Shown piece by piece: positions 37,717 to 49,275 of a DNA stretch of 64,000 nucleotides. Each line of letters starts with the position of its first letter. The first letter of the stretch is position 1. The notes beneath the pieces were generated by a model. The model did no database searches. It had not been told where the DNA came from and saw only the letters and a list, made by a program, of their open reading frames with translations. The DNA is taken from the NCBI RefSeq assembly GCF_963576545.1, contig NW_026870601.1:248001-312000 (forward strand). The letters are read 5' to 3'. This DNA is from Limanda limanda (Eukaryota > Chordata > Actinopteri > Pleuronectiformes > Pleuronectidae). Position numbers and translations under genes: made by a program.

Positions 37717-40700
37717 AAGTGGTTGCATCTGGACTAATTTGGGTCCTGCGGATCGATTGGTACCATCCCCGAGCTTGTACGACCTTCGGAAGAGGTCGAC
37801 CGACGAAATTCCCCCAAATCTGAGGAGATATTCTTGAATAACTTTTTTTGTGAAGGTCGGAGAGACTTGCAAGTAGGCTCTACCCCCACTAAATGGGGTT
37901 GCGCGCATCGATCGGTACCATCCTTGAGCTTCTCCGACTTTCGGAAGGGTTAGGGTTAGGGTTAGGGATGAAAGCACATAGGAGAAAGAGATATTCTTGA
38001 ATAACTTTTTTTGTGAAGGTCGGAGAGACTTGCAAGTAGGCTCTACCCCCACTAAATGGGGTAGCGCGCATCGATCGGTACCATCCTTGAGCTTCTCCGA
38101 CTTTCGGAAGAGTTAGGGTTAGGGTTAGGGATGAAAGCACATAGGAGAAAGAGATATTCTTGAATAACTTTTTTTGTGAAGGTCGGAGAGACTTGGAAAG
38201 TGGTTGCATCTGGACTAATTTGGGTCCTGCGGATCGATTGGTACCATCCCCGAGCTTGTACGACCTTCGGAAGAGGTCGACCGACGAAATTCCCCCAAAT
38301 CTGAGGAGATATTCTTGAATTACTTTTTTTGTGAAGGTCGGAGAGACTTGCAAGTAGGCTCTACCCCCACTAAATGGGGTTGCGCGCATCGATCGGTACC
38401 ATCCTTGAGCTTCTCCGACTTTCGGAAGGGTTAGGGTTAGGGTTAGGGATGAAAGCACATAGGAGAAAGAGATATTCTTGAATAACTTTTTTTGTGAAGG
38501 TCGGAGAGACTTGCAAGTAGGCTCTACCCCCACTAAATGGGGTAGCGCGCATCGATCGGTACCATCCTTGAGCTTCTCCGACTTTCGGAAGGGTTAGGGT
38601 TAGGGTTAGGGATGAAAGCACATAGGAGAAAGAGATATTCTTGAATAACTTTTTTTGTGAAGGTCGGAGAGACTTGGAAAGTGGTTGCATCTGGACTAAT
38701 TTGGGTCCTGCAGATCGATTGGTACCATCCCCGAGCTTGTACGACCTTCGGAAGAGGTCGACCGACGAAATTCCCCCAAATCTGAGGAGATATTCTTGAA
38801 TAACTTTTTTTGTGAAGGTCGGAGAGACTTGCAAGTAGGCTCTACCCCCACTAAATGGGGTTGCGCGCATCGATCGGTACCATCCTTGAGCTTCTCCGAC
38901 TTTCGGAAGGGTTAGGGTTAGGGTTAGGGATGAAAGCACATAGGAGAAAGAGATATTCTTGAATAACTTTTTTTGTGAAGGTCGGAGAGACTTGCAAGTA
39001 GGCTCTACCCCCACTAAATGGGGTAACGCGCATCGATCGGTACCATCCTTGAGCTTCTCCGACTTTTGGAAGGGTTAGGGTTAGGGTTAGGGATGAAAGC
39101 ACATAGGAGAAAGAGATATTCTTGAATAACTTTTTTTGTGAAGGTCGGAGAGACTTGGAAAGTGGTTGCATCTGGACTAATTTGGGTCCTGCGGATCGAT
39201 TGGTACCATCCCCGAGCTTGTACGACCTTCGGAAGAGGTCGACCGACGAAATTCCCCCAAATCTGAGGAGATATTCTTGAATTACTTTTTTTGTGAAGGT
39301 CGGAGAGACTTGCAAGTAGGCTCTACCCCCACTAAATGGGGTTGCGCGCATCGATCGGTACCATCCTTGAGCTTCTCCGACTTTCGGAAGGGTTAGGGTT
39401 AGGGTTAGGGATGAAAGCACATAGGAGAAAGAGATATTCTTGAATAACTTTTTTTGTGAAGGTCGGAGAGACTTGGAAAGTGGTTGCATCTGGACTAATT
39501 TGGGTCCTGCAGATCGATTGGTACCATCCCCGAGCTTGTACGACCTTCGGAAGAGGTCGACCGACGAAATTCCCCCAAATCTGAGGAGATATTCTTGAAT
39601 AACTTTTTTTGTGAAGGTCGGAGAGACTTGCAAGTAGGCTCTACCCCCACTAAATGGGGTTGCGCGCATCGATCGGTACCATCCTTGAGCTTCTCCGACT
39701 TTCGGAAGGGTTAGGGTTAGGGTTAGGGATGAAAGCACATAGGAGAAAGAGATATTCTTGAATAACTTTTTTTGTGAAGGTCGGAGAGACTTGCAAGTAG
39801 GCTCTACCCCCACTAAATGGGGTAGCGCACATCGATCGGTACCATCCTTGAGCTTCTCCGACTTTCGGAAGGGTTAGGGTTAGGGTTAGGGATGAAAGCA
39901 CATAGGAGAAAGAGATATTCTTGAATAACTTTTTTTGTGAAGGTCGGAGAGACTTGGAAAGTGGTTGCATCTGGACTAATTTGGGTCCTGCGGATCGATT
40001 GGTACCATCCCCGAGCTTGTACGACCTTCGGAAGAGGTCGACCGACGAAATTCCCCCAAATCTGAGGAGATATTCTTGAATTACTTTTTTTGTGAAGGTC
40101 GGAGAGACTTGCAAGTAGGCTCTACCCCCACTAAATGGGGTTGCGCGCATCGATCGGTACCATCCTTGAGCTTCTCCGACTTTCGGAAGGGTTAGGGTTA
40201 GGGTTAGGGATGAAAGCACATAGGAGAAAGAGATATTCTTGAATAACTTTTTTTGTGAAGGTCGGAGAGACTTGGAAAGTGGTTGCATCTGGACTAATTT
40301 GGGTCCTGCGGATCGATTGGTACCATCCCCGAGCTTGTACGACCTTCGGAAGAGGTCGACCGACGAAATTCCCCCAAATCTGAGGAGATATTCTTGAATT
40401 ACTTTTTTTGTGAAGGTCGGAGAGACTTGCAAGTAGGCTCTACCCCCACTAAATGGGGTTGCGCGCATCGATCGGTACCATCCTTGAGCTTCTCCGACTT
40501 TCGGAAGGGTTAGGGTTAGGGTTAGGGATGAAAGCACATAGGAGAAAGAGATATTCTTGAATAACTTTTTTTGTGAAGGTCGGAGAGACTTGGAAAGTGG
40601 TTGCATCTGGACTAATTTGGGTCCTGCAGATCGATTGGTACCATCCCCGAGCTTGTACGACCTTCGGAAGAGGTCGACCGACGAAATTCCCCCAAATCTG

Positions 40701-42682
40701 AGGAGATATTCTTGAATAACTTTTTTTGTGAAGGTCGGAGAGACTTGCAAGTAGGCTCTACCCCCACTAAATGGGGTTGCGCGCATCGATCGGTACCATC
40801 CTTGAGCTTCTCCGACTTTCGGAAGGGTTAGGGTTAGGGTTAGGGATGAAAGCACATAGGAGAAAGAGATATTCTTGAATAACTTTTTTTGTGAAGGTCG
40901 GAGAGACTTGCAAGTAGGCTCTACCCCCACTAAATGGGGTAGCGCACATCGATCGGTACCATCCTTGAGCTTCTCCGACTTTCGGAAGGGTTAGGGTTAG
41001 GGTTAGGGATGAAAGCACATAGGAGAAAGAGATATTCTTGAATAACTTTTTTTGTGAAGGTCGGAGAGACTTGGAAAGTGGTTGCATCTGGACTAATTTG
41101 GGTCCTGCGGATCGATTGGTACCATCCCCGAGCTTGTACGACCTTCGGAAGAGGTCGACCGACGAAATTCCCCCAAATCTGAGGAGATATTCTTGAATTA
41201 CTTTTTTTGTGAAGGTCGGAGAGACTTGCAAGTAGGCTCTACCCCCACTAAATGGGGTTGCGCGCATCGATCGGTACCATCCTTGAGCTTCTCCGACTTT
41301 CGGAAGGGTTAGGGTTAGGGATGAAAGCACATAGGAGAAAGAGATATTCTTGAATAACTTTTTTTGTGAAGGTCGGAGAGACTTGCAAGTAGGCTCTACC
41401 CCCACTAAATGGGGTAGCGCGCATCGATCGGTACCATCCTTGAGCTTCTCCGACTTTCGGAAGGGTTAGGGTTAGGGTTAGGGATGAAAGCACATAGGAG
41501 AAAGAGATATTCTTGAATAACTTTTTTTGTGAAGGTCGGAGAGACTTGCAAGTAGGCTCTACCCCCACTAAATGGGGTAGCGCGCATCGATCGGTACCAT
41601 CTTTGAGCTTCTCCGACTTTCGGAAGGGTTAGGGTTAGGGTTAGGGATGAAAGCACATAGGAGAAAGAGATATTCTTGAATAACTTTTTTTGTGAAGGTC
41701 GGAGAGACTTGCAAGTAGGCTCTACCCCCACTAAATGGGGTAGCGCGCATCGATCGGTACCATCCTTGAGCTTCTCCGACTTTCGGAAGGGTTAGGGTTA
41801 GGGTTAGGGATGAAAGCACATAGGAGAAAGAGATATTCTTGAATAACTTTTTTTGTGAAGGTCGGAGAGACTTGCAAGTAGGCTCTACCCCCACTAAATG
41901 GGGTAGCGCGCATCGATCGGTACCATCCTTGAGCTTCTCCGACTTTCGGAAGGGTTAGGGTTAGGGTTAGGGATGAAAGCACATAGGAGAAAGAGATATT
42001 CTTGAATAACTTTTTTTGTGAAGGTCGGAGAGACTTGGAAAGTGGTTGCATCTGGACTAATTTGGGTCCTGCGGATCGATTGGTACCATCCCCGAGCTTG
42101 TACGACCTTCGGAAGAGGTCGACCGACGAAATTCCCCCAAATCTGAGGAGATATTCTTGAATAACTTTTTTTGTGAAGGTCGGAGAGACTTGCAAGTAGG
42201 CTCTACCCCCACTAAATGGGGTAGCGCGCATCGATCGGTACCATCCTTGAGCTTCTCCGACTTTCGGAAGGGTTAGGGTTAGGTTAGGGATGAAAGCACA
42301 TAGGAGAAAGAGATATTCTTGAATAACTTTTTTTGTGAAGGTCGGAGAGACTTGCAAGTAGGCTCTACCCCCACTAAATGGGGTAGCGCGCATCGATCGG
42401 TACCATCCTTGAGCTTCTCCGACTTTCGGAAGGGTTAGGGTTAGGGTTAGGGATGAAAGCACATAGGAGAAAGAGATATTCTTGAATAACTTTTTTTGTG
42501 AAGGTCGGAGAGACTTGCAAGTAGGCTCTACCCCCACTAAATGGGGTAGCGCGCATCGATCGGTACCATCCTTGAGCTTTTCCGACTTTCGGAAGGGTTA
42601 GGGTTAGGGTTAGGGATGAAAGCACATAGGAGAAAGAGATATTCTTGAATAACTTTTTTTGTGAAGGTCGGAGAGACTTGGA
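37717..42682 (+). repeat. Higher-order repeat, copy 3 (4,966 bp)
   Basis: Every marker of copy 2 recurs at +4,966 bp: GAGTTAGGG in A 38035, GGGGTAACGC in A 38997, hexamer-deleted A 41231, CATCTTT in A 41551, the GG tract in A 42195, and CTTTTCCG in A 42520. The near identity to copy 2 indicates a very recent duplication, or an assembly effect that needs read support. Confidence 0.92.
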
Positions 42683-43475
42683 AAGTGGTTGCATCTGGAC
42701 TAATTTGGGTCCTGCGGATCGATTGGTACCATCCCCGAGCTTGTACGACCTTCGGAAGAGGTCGACCGACGAAATTCCCCCAAATCTGAGGAGATATTCT
42801 TGAATAACTTTTTTTGTGAAGGTCGGAGAGACTTGCAAGTAGGCTCTACCCCCACTAAATGGGGTTGCGCGCATCGATCGGTACCATCCTTGAGCTTCTC
42901 CGACTTTCGGAAGGGTTAGGGTTAGGGTTAGGGATGAAAGCACATAGGAGAAAGAGATATTCTTGAATAACTTTTTTTGTGAAGGTCGGAGAGACTTGCA
43001 AGTAGGCTCTACCCCCACTAAATGGGGTAGCGCGCATCGATCGGTACCATCCTTGAGCTTCTCCGACTTTCGGAAGAGTTAGGGTTAGGGATGAAAGCAC
43101 ATAGGAGAAAGAGATATTCTTGAATAACTTTTTTTGTGAAGGTCGGAGAGACTTGGAAAGTGGTTGCATCTGGACTAATTTGGGTCCTGCGGATCGATTG
43201 GTACCATCCCCGAGCTTGTACGACCTTCGGAAGAGGTCGACCGACGAAATTCCCCCAAATCTGAGGAGATATTCTTGAATTACTTTTTTTGTGAAGGTCG
43301 GAGAGACTTGCAAGTAGGCTCTACCCCCACTAAATGGGGTTGCGCGCATCGATCGGTACCATCCTTGAGCTTCTCCGACTTTCGGAAGGGTTAGGGTTAG
43401 GGTTAGGGATGAAAGCACATAGGAGAAAGAGATATTCTTGAATAACTTTTTTTGTGAAGGTCGGAGAGACTTGGA
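42683..43475 (+). repeat. Higher-order repeat, truncated copy 4
   Basis: B-A-A-B-A follows the 4,966-bp pattern, including GGGGTTG in 42838 and the GAG tract in 43001, which here is also hexamer-deleted. The pattern breaks at 43476, where a B stands in place of the expected second A. This marks the right edge of the 4,966-bp domain. Confidence 0.85.
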
Positions 43476-43630
43476 AAGTGGTTGCATCTGGACTAATTTG
43501 GGTCCTGCGGATCGATTGGTACCATCCCCGAGCTTGTACGACCTTCGGAAGAGGTCGACCGACGAAATTCCCCCAAATCTGAGGAGATATTCTTGAATAA
43601 CTTTTTTTGTGAAGGTCGGAGAGACTTGCA
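43476..43630 (+). repeat. Monomer B at a junction of two repeat domains
   Basis: A full-length, ordinary B copy lies between the end of the 4,966-bp domain and the start of the 5,645-bp duplication. The next domain begins with the A at 43631. Confidence 0.8.
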
Positions 43631-46059
43631 AGTAGGCTCTACCCCCACTAAATGGGGTAGCGCGCATCGATCGGTACCATCCTTGAGCTTCTCCGACTTT
43701 CGGAAGGGTTAGGGTTAGGGTTAGGGATGAAAGCACATAGGAGAAAGAGATATTCTTGAATAACTTTTTTTGTGAAGGTCGGAGAGACTTGCAAGTAGGC
43801 TCTACCCCCACTAAATGGGGTAGCGCGCATCGATCGGTACCATCCTTGAGCTTCTCCGACTTTCGGAAGGGTTAGGGTTAGGGTTAGGGATGAAAGCACA
43901 TAGGAGAAAGAGATATTCTTGAATAACTTTTTTTGTGAAGGTCGGAGAGACTTGCAAGTAGGCTCTACCCCCACTAAATGGGGTAGCGCGCATCGATCGG
44001 TACCATCCTTGAGCTTCTCCGACTTTCGGAAGGGTTAGGGTTAGGGTTAGGGATGAAAGCACATAGGAGAAAGAGATATTCTTGAATAACTTTTTTTGTG
44101 AAGGTCGGAGAGACTTGGAAAGTGGTTGCATCTGGACTAATTTGGGTCCTGCAAATCGATTGGTACCATCCCCGAGCTTGTACGACCTTCGGAAGAGGTC
44201 GACCGACGAAATTCCCCCAAATCTGAGGAGATATTCTTGAATAACTTTTTTTGTGAAGGTCGGAGAGACTTGCAAGTAGGCTCTACCCCCACTAAATGGG
44301 GTAGCGCGCATCGATCGGTACCATCCTTGAGCTTCTCCGACTTTCGGAAGGGTTAGGGTTAGGGTTAGGGATGAAAGCACATAGGAGAAAGAGATATTCT
44401 TGAATAACTTTTTTTGTGAAGGTCGGAGAGACTTGCAAGTAGGCTCTACCCCCACTAAATAGGGTAGCGCGCATCGATCGGTACCATCCTTGAGCTTCTC
44501 CGACTTTCGGAAGGGTTAGGGTTAGGGTTAGGGATGAAAGCACATAGGAGAAAGAGATATTCTTGAATAACTTTTTTTGTGAAGGTCGGAGAGACTTGGA
44601 AAGTGGTTGCATCTGGACTAATTTGGGTCCTGCGGATCGATTGGTACCATCCCCGAGCTTGTACGACCTTCGGAAGAGGTCGACCGACGAAATTCCCCCA
44701 AATCTGAGGAGATATTCTTGAATAACTTTTTTTGTGAAGGTCGGAGAGACTTGCAAGTAGGCTCTACCCCCACTAAATGGGGTAGCGCACATCGATCGGT
44801 ACCATCCTTGAGCTTCTCCGACTTTCGGAAGGGTTAGGGTTAGGGTTAGGGATGAAAGCACATAGGAGAAAGAGATATTCTTGAATAACTTTTTTTGTGA
44901 AGGTCGGAGAGACTTGCAAGTAGGCTCTACCCCCACTAAATGGGGTAGCGCGCATCGATCGGTACCATCCTTGAGCTTCTCCGACTTTCGGAAGGGTTAG
45001 GGTTAGGGTTAGGGATGAAAGCACATAGGAGAAAGAGATATTCTTGAATAACTTTTTTTGTGAAGGTCGGAAAGACTTGTAAGTAGGCTCTACCCCCACT
45101 AAATAGGGTAGCGCGCATCGATCGGTACCATCCTTGAGCTTCTCCAACTTTCGGAAGGGTTAGGGTTAGGGTTAGGGATGAAAGCACATAGGAGAAAGAG
45201 ATATTCTTGAATAACTTTTTTTGTGAAGGTCGGAGAGACTTGCAAGTAGGCTCTACCCCCACTAAATGGGGTAGCGCGCATCGATCGGTACCATCCTTGA
45301 GCTTCTCCGACTTTCGGAAGGGTTAGGGTTAGGGTTAGGGATGAAAGCACATAGGAGAAAGAGATATTCTTGAATAACTTTTTTTGTGAAGGTCGGAGAG
45401 ACTTGCAAGTAGGCTCTACCCCCACTAAATGGGGTAGCGCGCATCGATCGGTACCATCCTTGAGCTTCTCCGACTTTCGGAAGGGTTAGGGTTAGGGTTA
45501 GGGATGAAAGCACATAGGAGAAAGAGATATTCTTGAATAACTTTTTTTGTGAAGGTCGGAGAGACTTGCAAGTAGGCTCTACCCCCACTAAATGGGGTAG
45601 CGCGCATCGATCGGTACCATCCTTGAGCTTCTCCGACTTTCGGAAGGGTTAGGGTTAGGGTTAGGGATGAAAGCACATAGGAGAAAGAGATATTCTTGAA
45701 TAACTTTTTTTGTGAAGGTCGGAGAGACTTGCAAGTAGGCTCTACCCCCACTAAATGGGGTAGCGCGCATCGATCGGTACCATCCTTGAGCTTCTCCGAC
45801 TTTCGGAAGGGTTAGGGTTAGGGTTAGGGATGAAAGCACATAGGAGAAAGAGATATTCTTGAATAACTTTTTTTGTGAAGGTCGGAGAGACTTGCAAGTA
45901 GGCTCTACCCCCACTAAATGGGGTAGCGCGCATCGATCGGTACCATCCTTGAGCTTCTCCGACTTTCGGAAGGGTTAGGGTTAGGGTTAGGGATGAAAGC
46001 ACATAGGAGAAAGAGATATTCTTGAATAACTTTTTTTGTGAAGGTCGGAGAGACTTGGA
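43631..46059 (+). repeat. 2.43-kb duplicated segment, left copy (offset 5,645 bp)
   Basis: Its partner is 49276-51704. Shared markers are TGCAAATC in B 44120 (49765), AAATAGGG in A 44438 and 45082, GCGCAC in A 44756, GGAAAGACTTG at the end of A 44919, and CTCCAACTTT in A 45082 (50727). The left copy alone has CTTGTAAGTAGG at 45078. It ends with eight consecutive A monomers. Confidence 0.88.
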
Positions 46060-47185
46060 AAGTGGTTGCATCTGGACTAATTTGGGTCCTGCAGATCGAT
46101 TGGTACCATCCCCGAGCTTGTACGACCTTCGGAAGAGGTCGACCGACGAAATTCCCCCAAAATCTGAGGAGATATTCTTGAATAACTTTTTTTGTGAAGG
46201 TCGGAGAGACTTGCAAGTAGGCTCTACCCCCACTAAATGGGGTTGCGCGCATCGATCAGTACCATCCTTGAGCTTCTCCGACTTTCGGAAGGGTTAGGGT
46301 TAGGGTTAGGGATGAAAGCACATAGGAGAAAGAGATATTCTTGAATAACTTTTTTTGTGAAGGTCGGAGAGACTTGCAAGTAGGCTCTACCCCCACTAAA
46401 TGGGGTAGCGCGCATCGATCGGTACCATCCTTGAGCTTCTCCGACTTTCGGAAGGGTTAGGGTTAGGGTTAGGGATGAAAGCACATAGGAGAAAGAGATA
46501 TTCTTGAATAACTTTTTTTGTGAAGGTCGGAGAGACTTGCAAGTAGGCTCTACCCCCACTAAATGGGGTAGCGCGCATCGATCGGTACCATCCTTGAGCT
46601 TCTCCGACTTTCGGAAGGGTTAGGGTTAGGGTTAGGGATGAAAGCACATAGGAGAAAGAGATATTCTTGAATAACTTTTTTTGTGAAGGTCGGAGAGACT
46701 TGCAAGTAGGCTCTACCCCCACTAAATGGGGTAGCGCGCATCGATCGGTACCATCCTTGAGCTTTTCCGACTTTCGGAAGGGTTAGGGTTAGGGTTAGGG
46801 ATGAAAGCACATAGGAGAAAGAGATATTCTTGAATAACTTTTTTTGTGAAGGTCGGAGAGACTTGGAAAGTGGTTGCATCTGGACTAATTTGGGTCCTGC
46901 GGATCGATTGGTACCATCCCCGAGCTTGTACGACCTTCGGAAGAGGTCGACCGACGAAATTCCCCCAAATCTGAGGAGATATTCTTGAATAACTTTTTTT
47001 GTGAAGGTCGGAGAGACTTGCAAGTAGGCTCTACCCCCACTAAATGGGGTTGCGCGCATCGATCGGTACCATCCTTGAGCTTCTCCGACTTTCGGAAGGG
47101 TTAGGGTTAGGGTTAGGGATGAAAGCACATAGGAGAAAGAGATATTCTTGAATAACTTTTTTTGTGAAGGTCGGAGAGACTTGCA
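45571..47185 (+). repeat. 1,615-bp tandem repeat, copy 1
   Basis: Nine A/B junctions later the same sequence repeats at 47186. The diagnostic marker is the 156-bp B at 46060, with an extra A in CCCCCAAAATC and TGCAGATC. It is followed by an A with GGGGTTG plus TCAGTACC (46216) and an A with CTTTTCCG (46705). The extra base shifts the reading phase, which produces the only sizeable plus-strand open frames in the window; they are artefacts. Confidence 0.9.
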
Positions 47186-48800
47186 AGTAGGCTCTACCCC
47201 CACTAAATGGGGTAGCGCGCATCGATCGGTACCATCCTTGAGCTTCTCCGACTTTCGGAAGGGTTAGGGTTAGGGTTAGGGATGAAAGCACATAGGAGAA
47301 AGAGATATTCTTGAATAACTTTTTTTGTGAAGGTCGGAGAGACTTGCAAGTAGGCTCTACCCCCACTAAATGGGGTAGCGCGCATCGATCGGTACCATCC
47401 TTGAGCTTCTCCGACTTTCGGAAGGGTTAGGGTTAGGGTTAGGGATGAAAGCACATAGGAGAAAGAGATATTCTTGAATAACTTTTTTTGTGAAGGTCGG
47501 AGAGACTTGCAAGTAGGCTCTACCCCCACTAAATGGGGTAGCGCGCATCGATCGGTACCATCCTTGAGCTTCTCCGACTTTCGGAAGGGTTAGGGTTAGG
47601 GTTAGGGATGAAAGCACATAGGAGAAAGAGATATTCTTGAATAACTTTTTTTGTGAAGGTCGGAGAGACTTGGAAAGTGGTTGCATCTGGACTAATTTGG
47701 GTCCTGCAGATCGATTGGTACCATCCCCGAGCTTGTACGACCTTCGGAAGAGGTCGACCGACGAAATTCCCCCAAAATCTGAGGAGATATTCTTGAATAA
47801 CTTTTTTTGTGAAGGTCGGAGAGACTTGCAAGTAGGCTCTACCCCCACTAAATGGGGTTGCGCGCATCGATCAGTACCATCCTTGAGCTTCTCCGACTTT
47901 CGGAAGGGTTAGGGTTAGGGTTAGGGATGAAAGCACATAGGAGAAAGAGATATTCTTGAATAACTTTTTTTGTGAAGGTCGGAGAGACTTGCAAGTAGGC
48001 TCTACCCCCACTAAATGGGGTAGCGCGCATCGATCGGTACCATCCTTGAGCTTCTCCGACTTTCGGAAGGGTTAGGGTTAGGGTTAGGGATGAAAGCACA
48101 TAGGAGAAAGAGATATTCTTGAATAACTTTTTTTGTGAAGGTCGGAGAGACTTGCAAGTAGGCTCTACCCCCACTAAATGGGGTAGCGCGCATCGATCGG
48201 TACCATCCTTGAGCTTCTCCGACTTTCGGAAGGGTTAGGGTTAGGGTTAGGGATGAAAGCACATAGGAGAAAGAGATATTCTTGAATAACTTTTTTTGTG
48301 AAGGTCGGAGAGACTTGCAAGTAGGCTCTACCCCCACTAAATGGGGTAGCGCGCATCGATCGGTACCATCCTTGAGCTTTTCCGACTTTCGGAAGGGTTA
48401 GGGTTAGGGTTAGGGATGAAAGCACATAGGAGAAAGAGATATTCTTGAATAACTTTTTTTGTGAAGGTCGGAGAGACTTGGAAAGTGGTTGCATCTGGAC
48501 TAATTTGGGTCCTGCGGATCGATTGGTACCATCCCCGAGCTTGTACGACCTTCGGAAGAGGTCGACCGACGAAATTCCCCCAAATCTGAGGAGATATTCT
48601 TGAATAACTTTTTTTGTGAAGGTCGGAGAGACTTGCAAGTAGGCTCTACCCCCACTAAATGGGGTTGCGCGCATCGATCGGTACCATCCTTGAGCTTCTC
48701 CGACTTTCGGAAGGGTTAGGGTTAGGGTTAGGGATGAAAGCACATAGGAGAAAGAGATATTCTTGAATAACTTTTTTTGTGAAGGTCGGAGAGACTTGCA
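47186..48800 (+). repeat. 1,615-bp tandem repeat, copy 2
   Basis: It carries all markers of copy 1 at +1,615 bp: the 156-bp B at 47675, GGGGTTG plus TCAGTACC in A 47831, and CTTTTCCG in A 48320. Downstream, 48801 diverges with GAGTTTGGG. Confidence 0.9.
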
Positions 48801-49275
48801 AGTAGGCTCTACCCCCACTAAATGGGGTAGCGCGCATCGATCGGTACCATCCTTGAGCTTCTCCGACTTTCGGAAGAGTTTGGGTTAGGGTTAGGGATGA
48901 AAGCACATAGGAGAAAGAGATATTCTTGAATAACTTTTTTTGTGAAGGTCGGAGAGACTTGGAAAGTGGTTGCATCTGGACTAATTTGGGTCCTGCGGAT
49001 CGATTGGTACCATCCCCGAGCTTGTACGACCTTCGGAAGAGGTCGACCGACGAAATTCCCCCAAATCTGAGGAGATATTCTTGAATTACTTTTTTTGTGA
49101 AGGTCGGAGAGACTTGCAAGTAGGCTCTACCCCCACTAAATGGGGTTGCGCGCATCGATCGGTACCATCCTTGAGCTTCTCCGACTTTCGGAAGGGTTAG
49201 GGTTAGGGATGAAAGCACATAGGAGAAAGAGATATTCTTGAATAACTTTTTTTGTGAAGGTCGGAGAGACTTGCA
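48801..49275 (+). repeat. A-B-A157 patch resembling the 4,966-bp unit
   Basis: A 48801 (GAG first tract, also TTTGGG), B 48964 (GAATTAC) and the hexamer-deleted A 49119 (GGGGTTG) resemble pieces of the 4,966-bp unit, as at 43001-43313 and 36110-36421. It appears to be a fragment of that unit carried in between the two copies of the 5,645-bp duplication. Confidence 0.65.

Noticed and set aside
46022..47912. Two identical 91-codon plus-strand open frames (46022-46297 and 47637-47912)
   Set aside because: They exist only because the two 156-bp B copies carry one extra A that shifts the phase. They are copies of one 1,615-bp duplication and are not independent evidence for coding.
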